Source: Sutterella massiliensis (lineage in GTDB: Bacteria; Pseudomonadota; Gammaproteobacteria; Burkholderiales; Burkholderiaceae_F). From it: a stretch of 43,698 nucleotides of DNA. The stretch lies in contig NZ_JACJJC010000016.1 of NCBI RefSeq assembly GCF_016899755.1, positions 1 through 43,698 of the forward strand. The letters run 5' to 3'. The notes below the pieces were generated by a model that saw nothing but the letters and a program-made list of their open reading frames with translations, was not told the DNA's origin and made no database searches. Below, in pieces: positions 9,688-16,631 of the stretch; position 1 is the first letter of the stretch; every line of letters begins with the position of its first letter. The position numbers and the translations under genes were made by a program.

Positions 9688-10281
9688 TTAGCGAAGCGAG
9701 TTCGGGTAGAGCTCTTCGTCCTGCGAAAGAATGAGCTTCTTTAAAAGCGCTTCGAGCGTGCGGCGCTCCTTATCGGTGAGAGCGGAAACGAGCCGAGCTT
9801 CGAGCGCCATATGCGACGCGACGGCCTTAAGTCCCAAATCGATCCCTTTGGGCGTCGGCACAAGTCGGCAGCCGCGGCGGTCGTCTGGATCAGGCTCTCG
9901 GCGGATAAGCGCTTTGGCTTCGAGCCGATCGATGCGGTTCGTCAGCGCTCCCGAGGAAATAAGCATGCGACTCTGCACGACCTTGGGCGAAAGGCTTTGC
10001 GACTCTGAACGAATGAGTGCGCCCAAAAGCTCGAACTCGCCGCGGTTGAGACCGAATTCGGCAAGATTGCGGTCGACCGCCTTGGCAATGTAGTGGCTCA
10101 TGCGGACAATGCGCGTCACGGAAGGCACGCACTTATAGCGGCCGTCCGGGAACTTCGCATCCCATTCGGGCTGCAGCGTATCGACAAAGTCGCTCCCTGC
10201 CGGAGCTGCAGCACCCCGATCTGCTGCGGGGGTGCCATCTAAAAATTCGTGCGAATCGGGGGAGATTTTTTTGTTCGGCAT
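9688..10281 (-). CDS. MarR-family transcriptional regulator
   Basis: A winged-helix regulator of about 197 residues. The MarR core runs from about residue 50 to the end: the segment NRGEFELLGALIRS, the recognition helix region LISSGALTNRIDRLEAKALIRREPDPDDRR split by the wing, and the dimer helices. A hydrophilic N-terminal tail of about 40 residues precedes it. No good ribosome site decides the start: 10281 (MPNKK) or 10296 (MTNCF) are both possible, and a longer in-frame reading runs through the upstream terminator. It lies just upstream of the DcuC-like/AbgA-like pair on the same strand and probably controls it. MarR proteins usually respond to phenolic or aromatic ligands, which would fit an aminobenzoyl-type substrate (inference). 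Confidence 0.85.
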   Translation of the reverse strand: MPNKKISPDSHEFLDGTPAADRGAAAPAGSDFVDTLQPEWDAKFPDGRYKCVPSVTRIVRMSHYIAKAVDRNLAEFGLNRGEFELLGALIRSESQSLSPKVVQSRMLISSGALTNRIDRLEAKALIRREPDPDDRRGCRLVPTPKGIDLGLKAVASHMALEARLVSALTDKERRTLEALLKKLILSQDEELYPNSLR

Positions 10282-10329
10282 AAAGCAATTCGTCATGAAA
10301 AAGTTCAATGTCGAAATATTGCCGAGACA

Positions 10330-10346
10330 ATTGCAACTGGAGCAAT
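10330..10346. promoter_or_regulatory. Inverted repeat upstream of the MarR gene, possible operator
   Basis: The dyad ATTGC-N7-GCAAT lies about 50-65 bases upstream of the proposed MarR start, in the AT-rich region where its promoter should be. MarR proteins commonly bind such 16-20 base dyads and repress their own genes. No clear -35/-10 pair could be assigned. Confidence 0.3.
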
Positions 10347-10388
10347 CGGGAAAATACTGTTGAGCGAAGCAGAATCTGGCAAAAAGAG

Positions 10389-10434
10389 AAAAGCCGAAAC
10401 GCACACCCACTCTGAGCATGCATTTCGGCTTTTT
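10389..10434 (-). terminator. Terminator after arylsulfate sulfotransferase 1
   Basis: An 11-bp perfect stem AAAAGCCGAAA/TTTCGGCTTTT (10389-10399 with 10423-10433) encloses a 23-base loop. It lies about 55 bases past the sulfotransferase stop; the arm supplies TTTT on the minus strand, followed by CTCTTTTT. Confidence 0.7.
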
Positions 10435-10489
10435 CACTCGATTCCAAACTCCCCGTCGGGCCTCGCGTACGGCGCCTGCTGCCAGCGTC

Positions 10490-12337
10490 TTAACGCGCAG
10501 CAAACCTCAGCGATACCCAGCGGGATCCTGCGTTTTTTTCAAAAGCCCTTTCGATATCCACGGGCATCGCCTGATAACCCGTGGTCGATTCGACGCGCAT
10601 CTCGACTGCAGGCGTCGTTTCACCCCAGCGGAATTCCTGCATGTTGGGATTCGGTGCCGAAGTGAAGGCTCCGGTATTGATGTCAAACGATGCGCCGGCC
10701 GTTGCCGAGTAAACGAAGATCGAGTCCTTGTCGGCGTGGTACTCGGTGAGCGACGTTACCGGGCTGAACCAATCGTGACCGGCTTCTTCGCCGTACGACC
10801 AGATTTGCTCGACCGTCATCTTCTTTTCGTCGATCTTGTAGACAACTGCGCGCGAATACTTCATCGAAGGCATCGCGGGCTGCTCCATACCGCGGGCGTC
10901 GCCATTATCGAAGACCGAAAGGTATACGATCCCGGGCGCGCTCTTTTCGTCAATGCGCCAAGCGGTATGCTGCGTCCACGTCCAGTCGAAGCCGCCTTCG
11001 CAGGAGACATCGTCGCAGACGAGCTTCTTGCCGTCCTTGTCGACCGGCGTCAGGAGTTTTTCAGCAAGTTCGCCCTTCCAGCCGCGCGGTGCAGCAAGAA
11101 TCCACTTCACCTTCTTGTCGCGGCCGATCTTAACAGCGGCAGACTGGTGGCGCGAGCTGATGATGATCGAGTCGTCCGTCGGATCGTAGTCGACGGAGTT
11201 CACGTGCGCCCAGTTGCGCCCGACGCCCGTCCCGGCAATGTCGCCGTAGTTGTCGGACTCATTGAGCTTTTGGATGTCTTCTTCAGAAAGCGTTTTGCCG
11301 GCCTTCGATGCGTCAATATTGAGGCAAACCGCCCCTTGGTCGAGCGCTTTGATGACATCGGAGCGATACGGATCGAGAATGTCGAAGAGTCGCCACTCGT
11401 CAACAACGTAGCCGTCCTGATCGATTTCGGCGATCACTTCGCGCACCGTACGCACGTTCTTGCCGTTGGCAAGCTTCGTATTGGAGGACGCCACGCGCAG
11501 GAAGTAGTTGCCGTTTTGCGCGGCATCCATCGCATGCGAGAAGTCGATGTAGTTGATCGGAAGTCGACGGTTCCAGATCTGACGCCCCATAAGGTCGTAC
11601 TTCACGTAGCGCTGCCCGTAGCCCCAGGTGAACGAGCCGTCCTTATTCTGACGAAAGCCCATCATGTCGCCGCCCAGGTACGGTTCGCCCACGTTGTAGA
11701 TGGGCTGCGTGAACATGTACCAGCGGTATTCGCCCGTCGTGTCAACAATCCCGTTCTGCGGGTAGAACGACCACTCGAGCGCGCCGCCCATCGGGTTGTT
11801 CCAGACCATATGCGCCGCCTTCCCCGCAAGGTCGGCAGCATTGTTGAGGAGGTACAGGCGATCCTTGAATTCGGGGTCGACCTTAACGGGACGAACACGC
11901 GGCATGGCGGAGACCTGTCCCTTCAAGCCTTGCGCATCCGTGTAAATAGGCGAAGCATAGATCTTGTAAGTGTCCGAGAAGCTTTCCTCTTTGCCGTTGA
12001 AAATGCGCGTGTAGTCGACTTTGACCGTGTTGACAAAGTCGGCGTAAAGGCCGAAGACAGGAACGCCGCCGTGCGTGAGAAGCATGCGGCGTGAAACGTC
12101 ATAGCTGATCGGCACGCCGTTAGGCTTGGGCATTACGGTAACCTTGGCGTTTTTGATCATGTAGCCGCCGTTGCGAATGATCGCCGTGAGGGGATCCGTT
12201 TCATAGGGATTCACAATTACTTCGCCGAGGTGTCCCTGAATCTCATAACCGACCTTGGGACCGGAAGCGCCGCCCATGGCGCAGGCAAGAAGAGGGGCAG
12301 CCGCGAGCATCTCGGCAAAAAGCTGACGTTTCTGCAT
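10490..12337 (-). CDS. assT: Periplasmic arylsulfate sulfotransferase 1 (AssT), possibly lipid-anchored
   Basis: PAPS-independent transfer of sulfate from one phenolic sulfate ester to another phenol, acting outside the inner membrane. The 615-residue product covers the whole AssT family: an N-terminal beta-sandwich and a six-bladed propeller. His457 in WTWTQHT corresponds to the histidine that carries the sulfate in E. coli AssT, and Cys441/Cys446 just before it match the essential disulfide. The start at 12337 (MQKRQLF) has AAGGATA upstream. The N-terminus is short, with PLLAC ending at Cys19, so it may be a lipoprotein, unlike the paralogue at 36774-38612. It is divergent from a broken LysR gene 55 bases away, the usual placement of an activator and its target. 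No dsbL/dsbI partner lies in the window. Confidence 0.93.
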   Translation of the reverse strand: MQKRQLFAEMLAAAPLLACAMGGASGPKVGYEIQGHLGEVIVNPYETDPLTAIIRNGGYMIKNAKVTVMPKPNGVPISYDVSRRMLLTHGGVPVFGLYADFVNTVKVDYTRIFNGKEESFSDTYKIYASPIYTDAQGLKGQVSAMPRVRPVKVDPEFKDRLYLLNNAADLAGKAAHMVWNNPMGGALEWSFYPQNGIVDTTGEYRWYMFTQPIYNVGEPYLGGDMMGFRQNKDGSFTWGYGQRYVKYDLMGRQIWNRRLPINYIDFSHAMDAAQNGNYFLRVASSNTKLANGKNVRTVREVIAEIDQDGYVVDEWRLFDILDPYRSDVIKALDQGAVCLNIDASKAGKTLSEEDIQKLNESDNYGDIAGTGVGRNWAHVNSVDYDPTDDSIIISSRHQSAAVKIGRDKKVKWILAAPRGWKGELAEKLLTPVDKDGKKLVCDDVSCEGGFDWTWTQHTAWRIDEKSAPGIVYLSVFDNGDARGMEQPAMPSMKYSRAVVYKIDEKKMTVEQIWSYGEEAGHDWFSPVTSLTEYHADKDSIFVYSATAGASFDINTGAFTSAPNPNMQEFRWGETTPAVEMRVESTTGYQAMPVDIERAFEKNAGSRWVSLRFAAR

Positions 12338-12392
12338 TTGCTTTATCCTTTTCGGGAAGCTTCCGGCACAGAATGCACCGCGAAGCCGGTCT

Positions 12393-13091
12393 TTGCTGAG
12401 CGGCCTTACGCAAGCCGCCCGTAATGCAAGAATTGCCTGCCTCGATAATGCGCTCGCCATGGTCGTCGAACCTGTTCTTGCCGCCATGGCCGAGATCGCA
12501 CCGGGAGCGGGAATCGCCATTCGCACACACGACGAAGGGACGCTTGCCGCGCTGCGATCGGGCGAGCTCGACTTCGGCATCTTCCCGGCAGTGAACCTCC
12601 CGAGCGACTTCGAAAGCACAACGCTTCTTGAAACGAGCTACGTGCAAATCGTGCGTGCGGGCCACCCGCTCGAAGCGTTGGCCGGTCGTCCCGAAGCACT
12701 CGAAGCACTCAAGGACTTTCGCCGCATACAGATCGTTGTGCATCCGGATACGGATCCAACGGCCGGCGGCATGCCGGGCCCGGCCAAAATTCCGCTTTCT
12801 GCTGGCGAAACGATCCTCTGGACGGAATCCTGGCTCGGTGCCGTGACGCTTCTTGAACGGTCGGACTTTGTACTCGCCGTGCCCTGGCGGACGGCAGCTC
12901 GCCTCGGTCGATCGATGGCGCTCACAGCCGTAGCACCTATTCCCGACGCGCCTCCCCTGCGCCCCGCCCTTGTCTGGCATACGCACCGAAGCGGCGACCC
13001 AGCGTTCGTTTGGCTCAGAAGCCTTTTTCTAAGCCACGTCGAGCGCGGCCCGGACGTGCCGCACTTCGGGCGCATTGTCCCAGGCAGCTAA
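12393..13091 (+). pseudogene. LysR-type regulator fragment lacking its DNA-binding domain
   Basis: The 232-residue reading begins with a TTG and enters at once the ligand-binding domain of a LysR-type regulator: NARIACLDNALAMVVEPVLA is the start of the periplasmic-binding-like fold, followed by LRSGELDFGIFPA and a C-terminal SGDPAFVWLRSLF block. The N-terminal helix-turn-helix and linker (about 85 residues) are missing. Only 55 bases separate it from the divergent sulfotransferase start, and the plus-strand frames there encode no helix-turn-helix. There is no ribosome-binding site at the TTG. It is probably the remnant of the former divergent regulator of the sulfotransferase; a truncated ligand-binding protein cannot be excluded since the rest of the frame is intact. 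Confidence 0.75.
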
Positions 13092-13114
13092 ACGGATCGG
13101 CTCAACGCCGAAAG

Positions 13115-13158
13115 AAAAACCGCGCCGTCGAACCTTTTCGACAACAGGCGCGGTTTTT
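13115..13158. terminator. Bidirectional terminator between convergent genes
   Basis: A 12-bp arm AAAAACCGCGCC/GGCGCGGTTTTT (13115-13126 with 13147-13158) encloses a smaller GTCGAA/TTCGAC stem. A-run and T-run flank it, so it works on both strands: for the LysR fragment on plus and the NhaC-type gene on minus. Confidence 0.85.
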
Positions 13159-13206
13159 GTTTGTTCGTCGGCGTATCGAACGCCGACGGTTGGCAAAAAT
13201 CGAGAA

Positions 13207-14751
13207 TCAGGCTGCGGCTGCTGCGCGCTTGCCCTTCATGAAGTGCAGAGTCGAAACGATCGCCACCATCACGAGAAGCGCAACGCCGAAGGAGAGCCAC
13301 AGGTTGCCATTCGAAAGCCCGGCAACGAGGTAGCCGATCGCAGACGAGACGGCCACGACAAGCGCGTACGGCAGCTGCGTCGAGACGTGCTCCATGTGGT
13401 TGCATCCGGCGCCTGCCGAAGAAAGAATCGTCGTATCCGAAATGGGCGAACAGTGGTCGCCGAAAACGGAGCCAGCGAGCGTCGCTGAGAGCGATACGAC
13501 CGTAAGCGACGGATCAATCCCCTGAACAACCGGCACAACGATCGGAATGAGGATGCCGAAGGTGCCCCAGGCGGTGCCCGTTGAAAAAGCTAGGAAGGCC
13601 GCAATGATGAAGACCACTGCCGGCAGGAAGATCGAAAAGTCTGCCCCGCCGCTCGTCACGATCGATTCGACAAACTGCGGCGTCTGCAGAAGATCGCGGC
13701 AAACGCCCGAAAGCGCCCAGGCGAGCACGAGAATGATGTTCGCCGGCAGCATGAGCTTCATGCCTTCGACCATGCCGTTCATGAATTCGGAAAAGCCCAC
13801 GAGCTTGCGCGGCACGTAGAAGATGAAGGCAACGAAAACTGCCCCGAAGGCTGCCCACACGAGCGAAGACGAAGCCGACGAATTGCCGATGGCCGCCTGG
13901 AACGTGTGGTACTGCGGATCGTCTCCCCAGTAGCCGCCCGAATACATGAGCGAAAGCACGGCAAAGACGATGAGCGCCGTAATCGGCACGAGCATGTCAA
14001 TCACGCGGCCGCGCGGATTCGGATTGGGCGGCTCGGCGCCCTGCGAGGATTCGCTCGCGCCAATGTCGCCCGCGGCAGCGCGCTCTTCACTGCGGCGCAT
14101 CGGCCCGAAGTCGAAATCCGTCGCAATGATGAAGATGATGAGAAGAATCGAAAGAAGCGCGTAGAAATTCCAGGGGATCGTCGCGATGAAGGCGGCCATG
14201 TCGGATTCGAACACGGCGTTGCCCTTAAGCGAGGAGCCCACGGCCGCCGCCCAGGAAGACACGGGCGCGATGATGCACACGGGGGCAGCGGTCGAGTCGA
14301 TGATGTAGGCGAGCTTCGCACGCGAGATATTGTAGCGGTCGCAAAGCGGACGCATCACGGTACCGACCGAGAGGCAGTTGAAGTAGTCGTCAATGAAGAT
14401 GAGAATGCCGAGACCGCTCGCCGAAAAGAGCGTGGCGCGGCGGCTCTTGACGCGCTGCACGGCCCAGTTGCCGTACGCGCGCGTGCCGCCCGACATGGCG
14501 ACGACGTAAACGAGCGAACCCAAAAGCGACGTAAAGATCAGGATTTCAAAGTCGACCTTGTCGGCCATCACTTTGAAGCCCGTCTGAAGCGTGCCCATGA
14601 GGAAATTGGCATCGGTGCCGATCGAATAGATGAGCGTGCCGCTCAAAATGCCGATCAGAAGGGAGGAAAGCACTTCCTTCGTTAGAAGCGCAAGACCGAT
14701 GGCGATGATGGGAGGCAGTATGGATAGCCACCCGGCAGCATAGGGTTCCAT
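13207..14751 (-). CDS. NhaC-family Na+/H+ antiporter-like carrier
   Basis: A 514-residue inner-membrane protein with about 11-13 hydrophobic segments and the features of the NhaC family (Na+/H+ antiporters, also malate/lactate exchangers): the segment SGLGILIFIDDYFNCLSVGT with paired aspartates, then DSTAAPVCIIAPVSSWAAAVG, and near the end VFGDHCSPISDTTILSSAGAG, each split here only by length. A charged cytoplasmic loop of about 40 residues lies mid-protein (around residues 215-255). The start at 14751 (MEPYAAGW) has AAGGAGAG six bases upstream. It is monocistronic, ends at a bidirectional terminator, and has a 480-base upstream region. Exact cargo (Na+/H+ or organic-acid exchange) cannot be told from sequence. 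Confidence 0.87.
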   Translation of the reverse strand: MEPYAAGWLSILPPIIAIGLALLTKEVLSSLLIGILSGTLIYSIGTDANFLMGTLQTGFKVMADKVDFEILIFTSLLGSLVYVVAMSGGTRAYGNWAVQRVKSRRATLFSASGLGILIFIDDYFNCLSVGTVMRPLCDRYNISRAKLAYIIDSTAAPVCIIAPVSSWAAAVGSSLKGNAVFESDMAAFIATIPWNFYALLSILLIIFIIATDFDFGPMRRSEERAAAGDIGASESSQGAEPPNPNPRGRVIDMLVPITALIVFAVLSLMYSGGYWGDDPQYHTFQAAIGNSSASSSLVWAAFGAVFVAFIFYVPRKLVGFSEFMNGMVEGMKLMLPANIILVLAWALSGVCRDLLQTPQFVESIVTSGGADFSIFLPAVVFIIAAFLAFSTGTAWGTFGILIPIVVPVVQGIDPSLTVVSLSATLAGSVFGDHCSPISDTTILSSAGAGCNHMEHVSTQLPYALVVAVSSAIGYLVAGLSNGNLWLSFGVALLVMVAIVSTLHFMKGKRAAAAA

Positions 14752-15171
14752 GAAGACTCTCCTTCACTGGAGACGGCTTTCGCGTGAGCTGCGGCGCGAA
14801 AGCGTCGAGGGTTTCGGATAACGGTTCGGCTGAGAGGCTTAAAGCGCAGCGAAATTTTCAAGAAAAAAAACACGCACACGTCCCGCTCGACCGGCCGGCG
14901 ATTGTCGTAGTGCGAAGTCATCGGCGCGCCCGTTCGAGCGGACGCTTCTCCGAAAAAACTTCTTTTGGAAAACAACGGCGCGAAAAGTGCCGGGCATTTT
15001 TCTTCGGTGTCGCCCGATCTCCCTTTCGTGCACGATTTGATATTAAGTTCGTTGCGGTCTTTGACCGAAAACAAACTTGAAGAATCGAGCACTTTACAGC
15101 ATCGAACAAGCGGCATGAGACAAATGTCGTAACCTTTTCTCACGTTGAACGACACCAGTGCGCCATTAAAC
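14752..15171. other. Intergenic region between divergent NhaC-type gene and feoC
   Basis: About 420 bases without a credible gene. It should hold the promoter of the NhaC-type gene. Visible elements are a possible minus-strand -10 (TAATAT, about 15040-15045) and a short perfect dyad CGGTC-TTT-GACCG at 15055-15067 close upstream of it. No RNA gene recognised. Confidence 0.4.
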
Positions 15172-15203
15172 AAAATGATTCTCGTTTGCTTTCAAGCTAA
15201 AAT
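15172..15203 (+). promoter_or_regulatory. feoC promoter with Fur-box-like sequence
   Basis: AAAATGATTCTCGTTTG at 15172-15188 agrees with the Fur consensus (ATAATGATAATCATTAT) at 11 of 17 positions. It occupies the -35 position of a promoter whose -10 is TAAAAT at 15198-15203, 33 bases before the feoC start. Fe(II)-Fur would block RNA polymerase here when iron is sufficient. The match is by eye. Confidence 0.55.
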
Positions 15204-15235
15204 GGCTGCGTTCTTCACTTTTCGGAGCTTTGATC

Positions 15236-15475
15236 ATGACTTCGATGCTTGACGTCCGCCGCTTGATCGGCGAGCGACCCGGCATTACGCTGCGCGACCT
15301 CGCCTGGCACTTCCGCATCTCTGAATCGCTCATGACGGGCATGCTCGCGCACCTGCTCGAACGCGGCGACGTCGTCAAGATCCCGCTCATGCCGACCTGC
15401 TCGAGCTGCTCGAGCGGCTGCGCCAACGACGGCAAGCCCGTTTTCGGCTTTCGCCGAACGATGCGCCGCGGCTGA
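15236..15475 (+). CDS. feoC: FeoC-like iron-sulfur winged-helix regulator
   Basis: A 79-residue protein with an N-terminal winged helix (residues 4-50: TLRDLAWHFRISESLMTGML) and a cysteine loop, Cys55, Cys58 and Cys62 in the pattern CSSCSSGC, as in FeoC proteins that bind a labile Fe-S cluster and control FeoB levels. The ATG at 15236 has GGAG eight bases upstream; the TTG six bases earlier is less likely. A Fur-box-like promoter precedes it and a terminator follows at once, so it is a single-gene unit. feoA and feoB are not in the window, although feoC normally ends a feoABC operon. Only three cysteines are seen where many FeoC proteins have four. Confidence 0.8.
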   Translation: MTSMLDVRRLIGERPGITLRDLAWHFRISESLMTGMLAHLLERGDVVKIPLMPTCSSCSSGCANDGKPVFGFRRTMRRG

Positions 15476-15512
15476 AAGCGCCAACACGCGCAGCATTCGG
15501 CTCAAAAAAAGC

Positions 15513-15538
15513 AAAAGCTTCATGCGAAGCTTTTTCGC
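15513..15538 (+). terminator. feoC terminator
   Basis: Perfect 9-bp stem AAAAGCTTC/GAAGCTTTT (15513-15521 with 15526-15534), 4-base loop, continuing into a T-run. It lies 38 bases after the feoC stop. Confidence 0.8.
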
Positions 15539-15611
15539 TCTCCGAGAGGCCGAGCACGGCGGTTATTTACAACCTATTACAGCTTAGATATTGATTTTTT
15601 GAGCTTTTCGT

Positions 15612-15639
15612 TTGCAATTTTTTGAAAAGCTGTCATAAT
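15612..15639 (+). promoter_or_regulatory. Promoter of the intergenic small RNA
   Basis: -35 TTGCAA (15612-15617) and -10 CATAAT (15634-15639) with 16 bases between, in an AT-rich stretch. Predicted transcription start about 15645-15647, right where the closing stem of the RNA begins. No protein gene follows on this strand. Confidence 0.55.
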
Positions 15640-15645
15640 AGGCAT

Positions 15646-15827
15646 CGTTGTGGTTCCGGTGGTGCTTTCGTTTCCGAGAGCTTCTGGAACGAGTCGCTGA
15701 TGGGAGGCCATGCGGCATCCGCGTCGGGACGCTCCAAGCGCAGAACGCGATGTCGAGCTCAAAAGAGAGCTCCGGGAAGCCGCCGACCACAAAAGCCAAG
15801 GGTGCGAAAGGAGTCGCGCCCTTTTTT
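15646..15827 (+). ncRNA. Structured small RNA, 6S-RNA-like (ssrS candidate)
   Basis: A transcript of about 182 bases is defined by a promoter ending at 15639 and a strong intrinsic terminator at 15798-15827, with no credible protein frame between. It folds on paper into one long interrupted rod. The closing stem pairs TTGTGGT (15648-15654) with ACCACAA (15786-15792) and continues CGGTGG with CCGCCG. An unpaired stretch on the 5' side (about 15670-15677) forms a bubble, followed by GAGCTT with GAGCTC (15678-15683 with 15767-15772). An apical hairpin of 11 bp (15713-15724 with 15745-15755, one bulge) caps it. Length, rod shape and internal bubble are those of 6S RNA, which mimics an open promoter and sequesters sigma70 RNA polymerase. 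I cannot match the primary sequence to a known 6S RNA; another sRNA class is possible. Confidence 0.55.
15798..15827 (+). terminator. Terminator of the small RNA
   Basis: Ten-bp stem AAGGGTGCGA/TCGCGCCCTT (15798-15807 with 15814-15823, one G-U pair), then TTTTTT to 15827. Textbook intrinsic terminator on the plus strand, with no plus-strand protein gene before it since feoC, which has its own terminator. Confidence 0.8.
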
Positions 15828-15948
15828 ATTGTCCGCAATTTTTGCTGCGTATGGAAATAGGCCGTGCAAAGGTCGGCGCGGCCGCGAACGCTTGCCCGAA
15901 CAAGCGTCCGCAGCAAGCTTGCTGAAGCAGGAAGTCAGTCAAGCGTTC

Positions 15949-16419
15949 TTATTTTTCTACGGACTTTTGCGCCGTTGCAGCGGATTCAGCCTGCGCGGTT
16001 TCCGTCCGGCTCTCTTCGGGCGTCGCTTCAATCTTGCTCTCCGTCTTATCTTCAGCCTTATTCGTCTGCGCGGTCTGCTTGCCGGGCTTCATGAAAAAGA
16101 GCTCGACCGTACTCCAATTGACAACAAAGAGAAGCGCCACGACCGCGAGCCCCTGCCCGAGGAAGCCCCCGTAGCAGAGCATCGTCTTCTCGACGGGCGA
16201 GCCGTAGTACGCGCGAAAGAATTCCTGAGCGCCACCGCCCGCCGAAACGGCGTGCGCGGCAAAGGCCGCGAGCGCGAGACCGTAGAAGACAAACGACGCA
16301 ATGAAGAACGGCCGCTGCTGCTTGTAGCGAAAGCCCGTCTTTTTCGCAATCAGAAGAATGACAATCGGCAGCAGAAAAGGGAAAGCCGTCAGAAGCGTAT
16401 TAAAGAGTAAGGAAAGCAT
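15949..16419 (-). CDS. Small inner-membrane protein with charged C-terminal tail, unknown function
   Basis: A 156-residue protein not recognised as any named family. The first two thirds hold three to four membrane segments (LLTAFPFLLPIVILLIA near the start, then FIASFVFYGLALAAFAA, and GFLGQGLAVVALLFVVNW). The last 40 residues are hydrophilic and rich in Glu, Lys, Thr and Ala (a tail such as KAEDKTESKIEATPEESRTE), probably cytoplasmic and disordered. The start at 16419 (MLSLLFN) is preferred to a GTG at 16443, though neither has a good ribosome site. It lies downstream of cstA on the same strand, but a terminator at 16558-16604 separates them. Codon usage matches its neighbours. Confidence 0.65.
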   Translation of the reverse strand: MLSLLFNTLLTAFPFLLPIVILLIAKKTGFRYKQQRPFFIASFVFYGLALAAFAAHAVSAGGGAQEFFRAYYGSPVEKTMLCYGGFLGQGLAVVALLFVVNWSTVELFFMKPGKQTAQTNKAEDKTESKIEATPEESRTETAQAESAATAQKSVEK

Positions 16420-16557
16420 CTTTTTCGAGCGTTGGAAAAGCACGGCCGAAGCCGATCTCGACTTTGGAAACGCGTCGATTCCGGCCTCAAAGGCGCGAGT
16501 CTACACGAGGCGGTCGAACCGCGCATCCAAGGAATTGTGCTCAAAATTGAAGCGCAC

Positions 16558-16604
16558 AAAATGCACTCGGCGCCTTCCCGAATCGAGAAAGCGCCGAGCA
16601 TTTT
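16558..16604 (-). terminator. cstA terminator
   Basis: A 14-bp stem with one 2-base bulge (16558-16573 with 16591-16604) whose outer arm ends in TTTT on either strand. It lies just past the cstA stop on the minus strand. Confidence 0.7.
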
Positions 16605-16631
16605 GCGCGCGTTTTCAAAAACGCTTCGCTT

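Noticed and set aside
10418..12094. A 558-residue open frame on the plus strand
   Set aside because: Mirror frame of arylsulfate sulfotransferase 1; the similar frame at 36900-38648 mirrors paralogue 2. Their mutual likeness only reflects the paralogy on the other strand.
15622..16410. A 262-residue open frame on the plus strand crossing the small RNA
   Set aside because: It runs through the RNA, its terminator and antisense to the membrane protein gene, with no domain or ribosome site.
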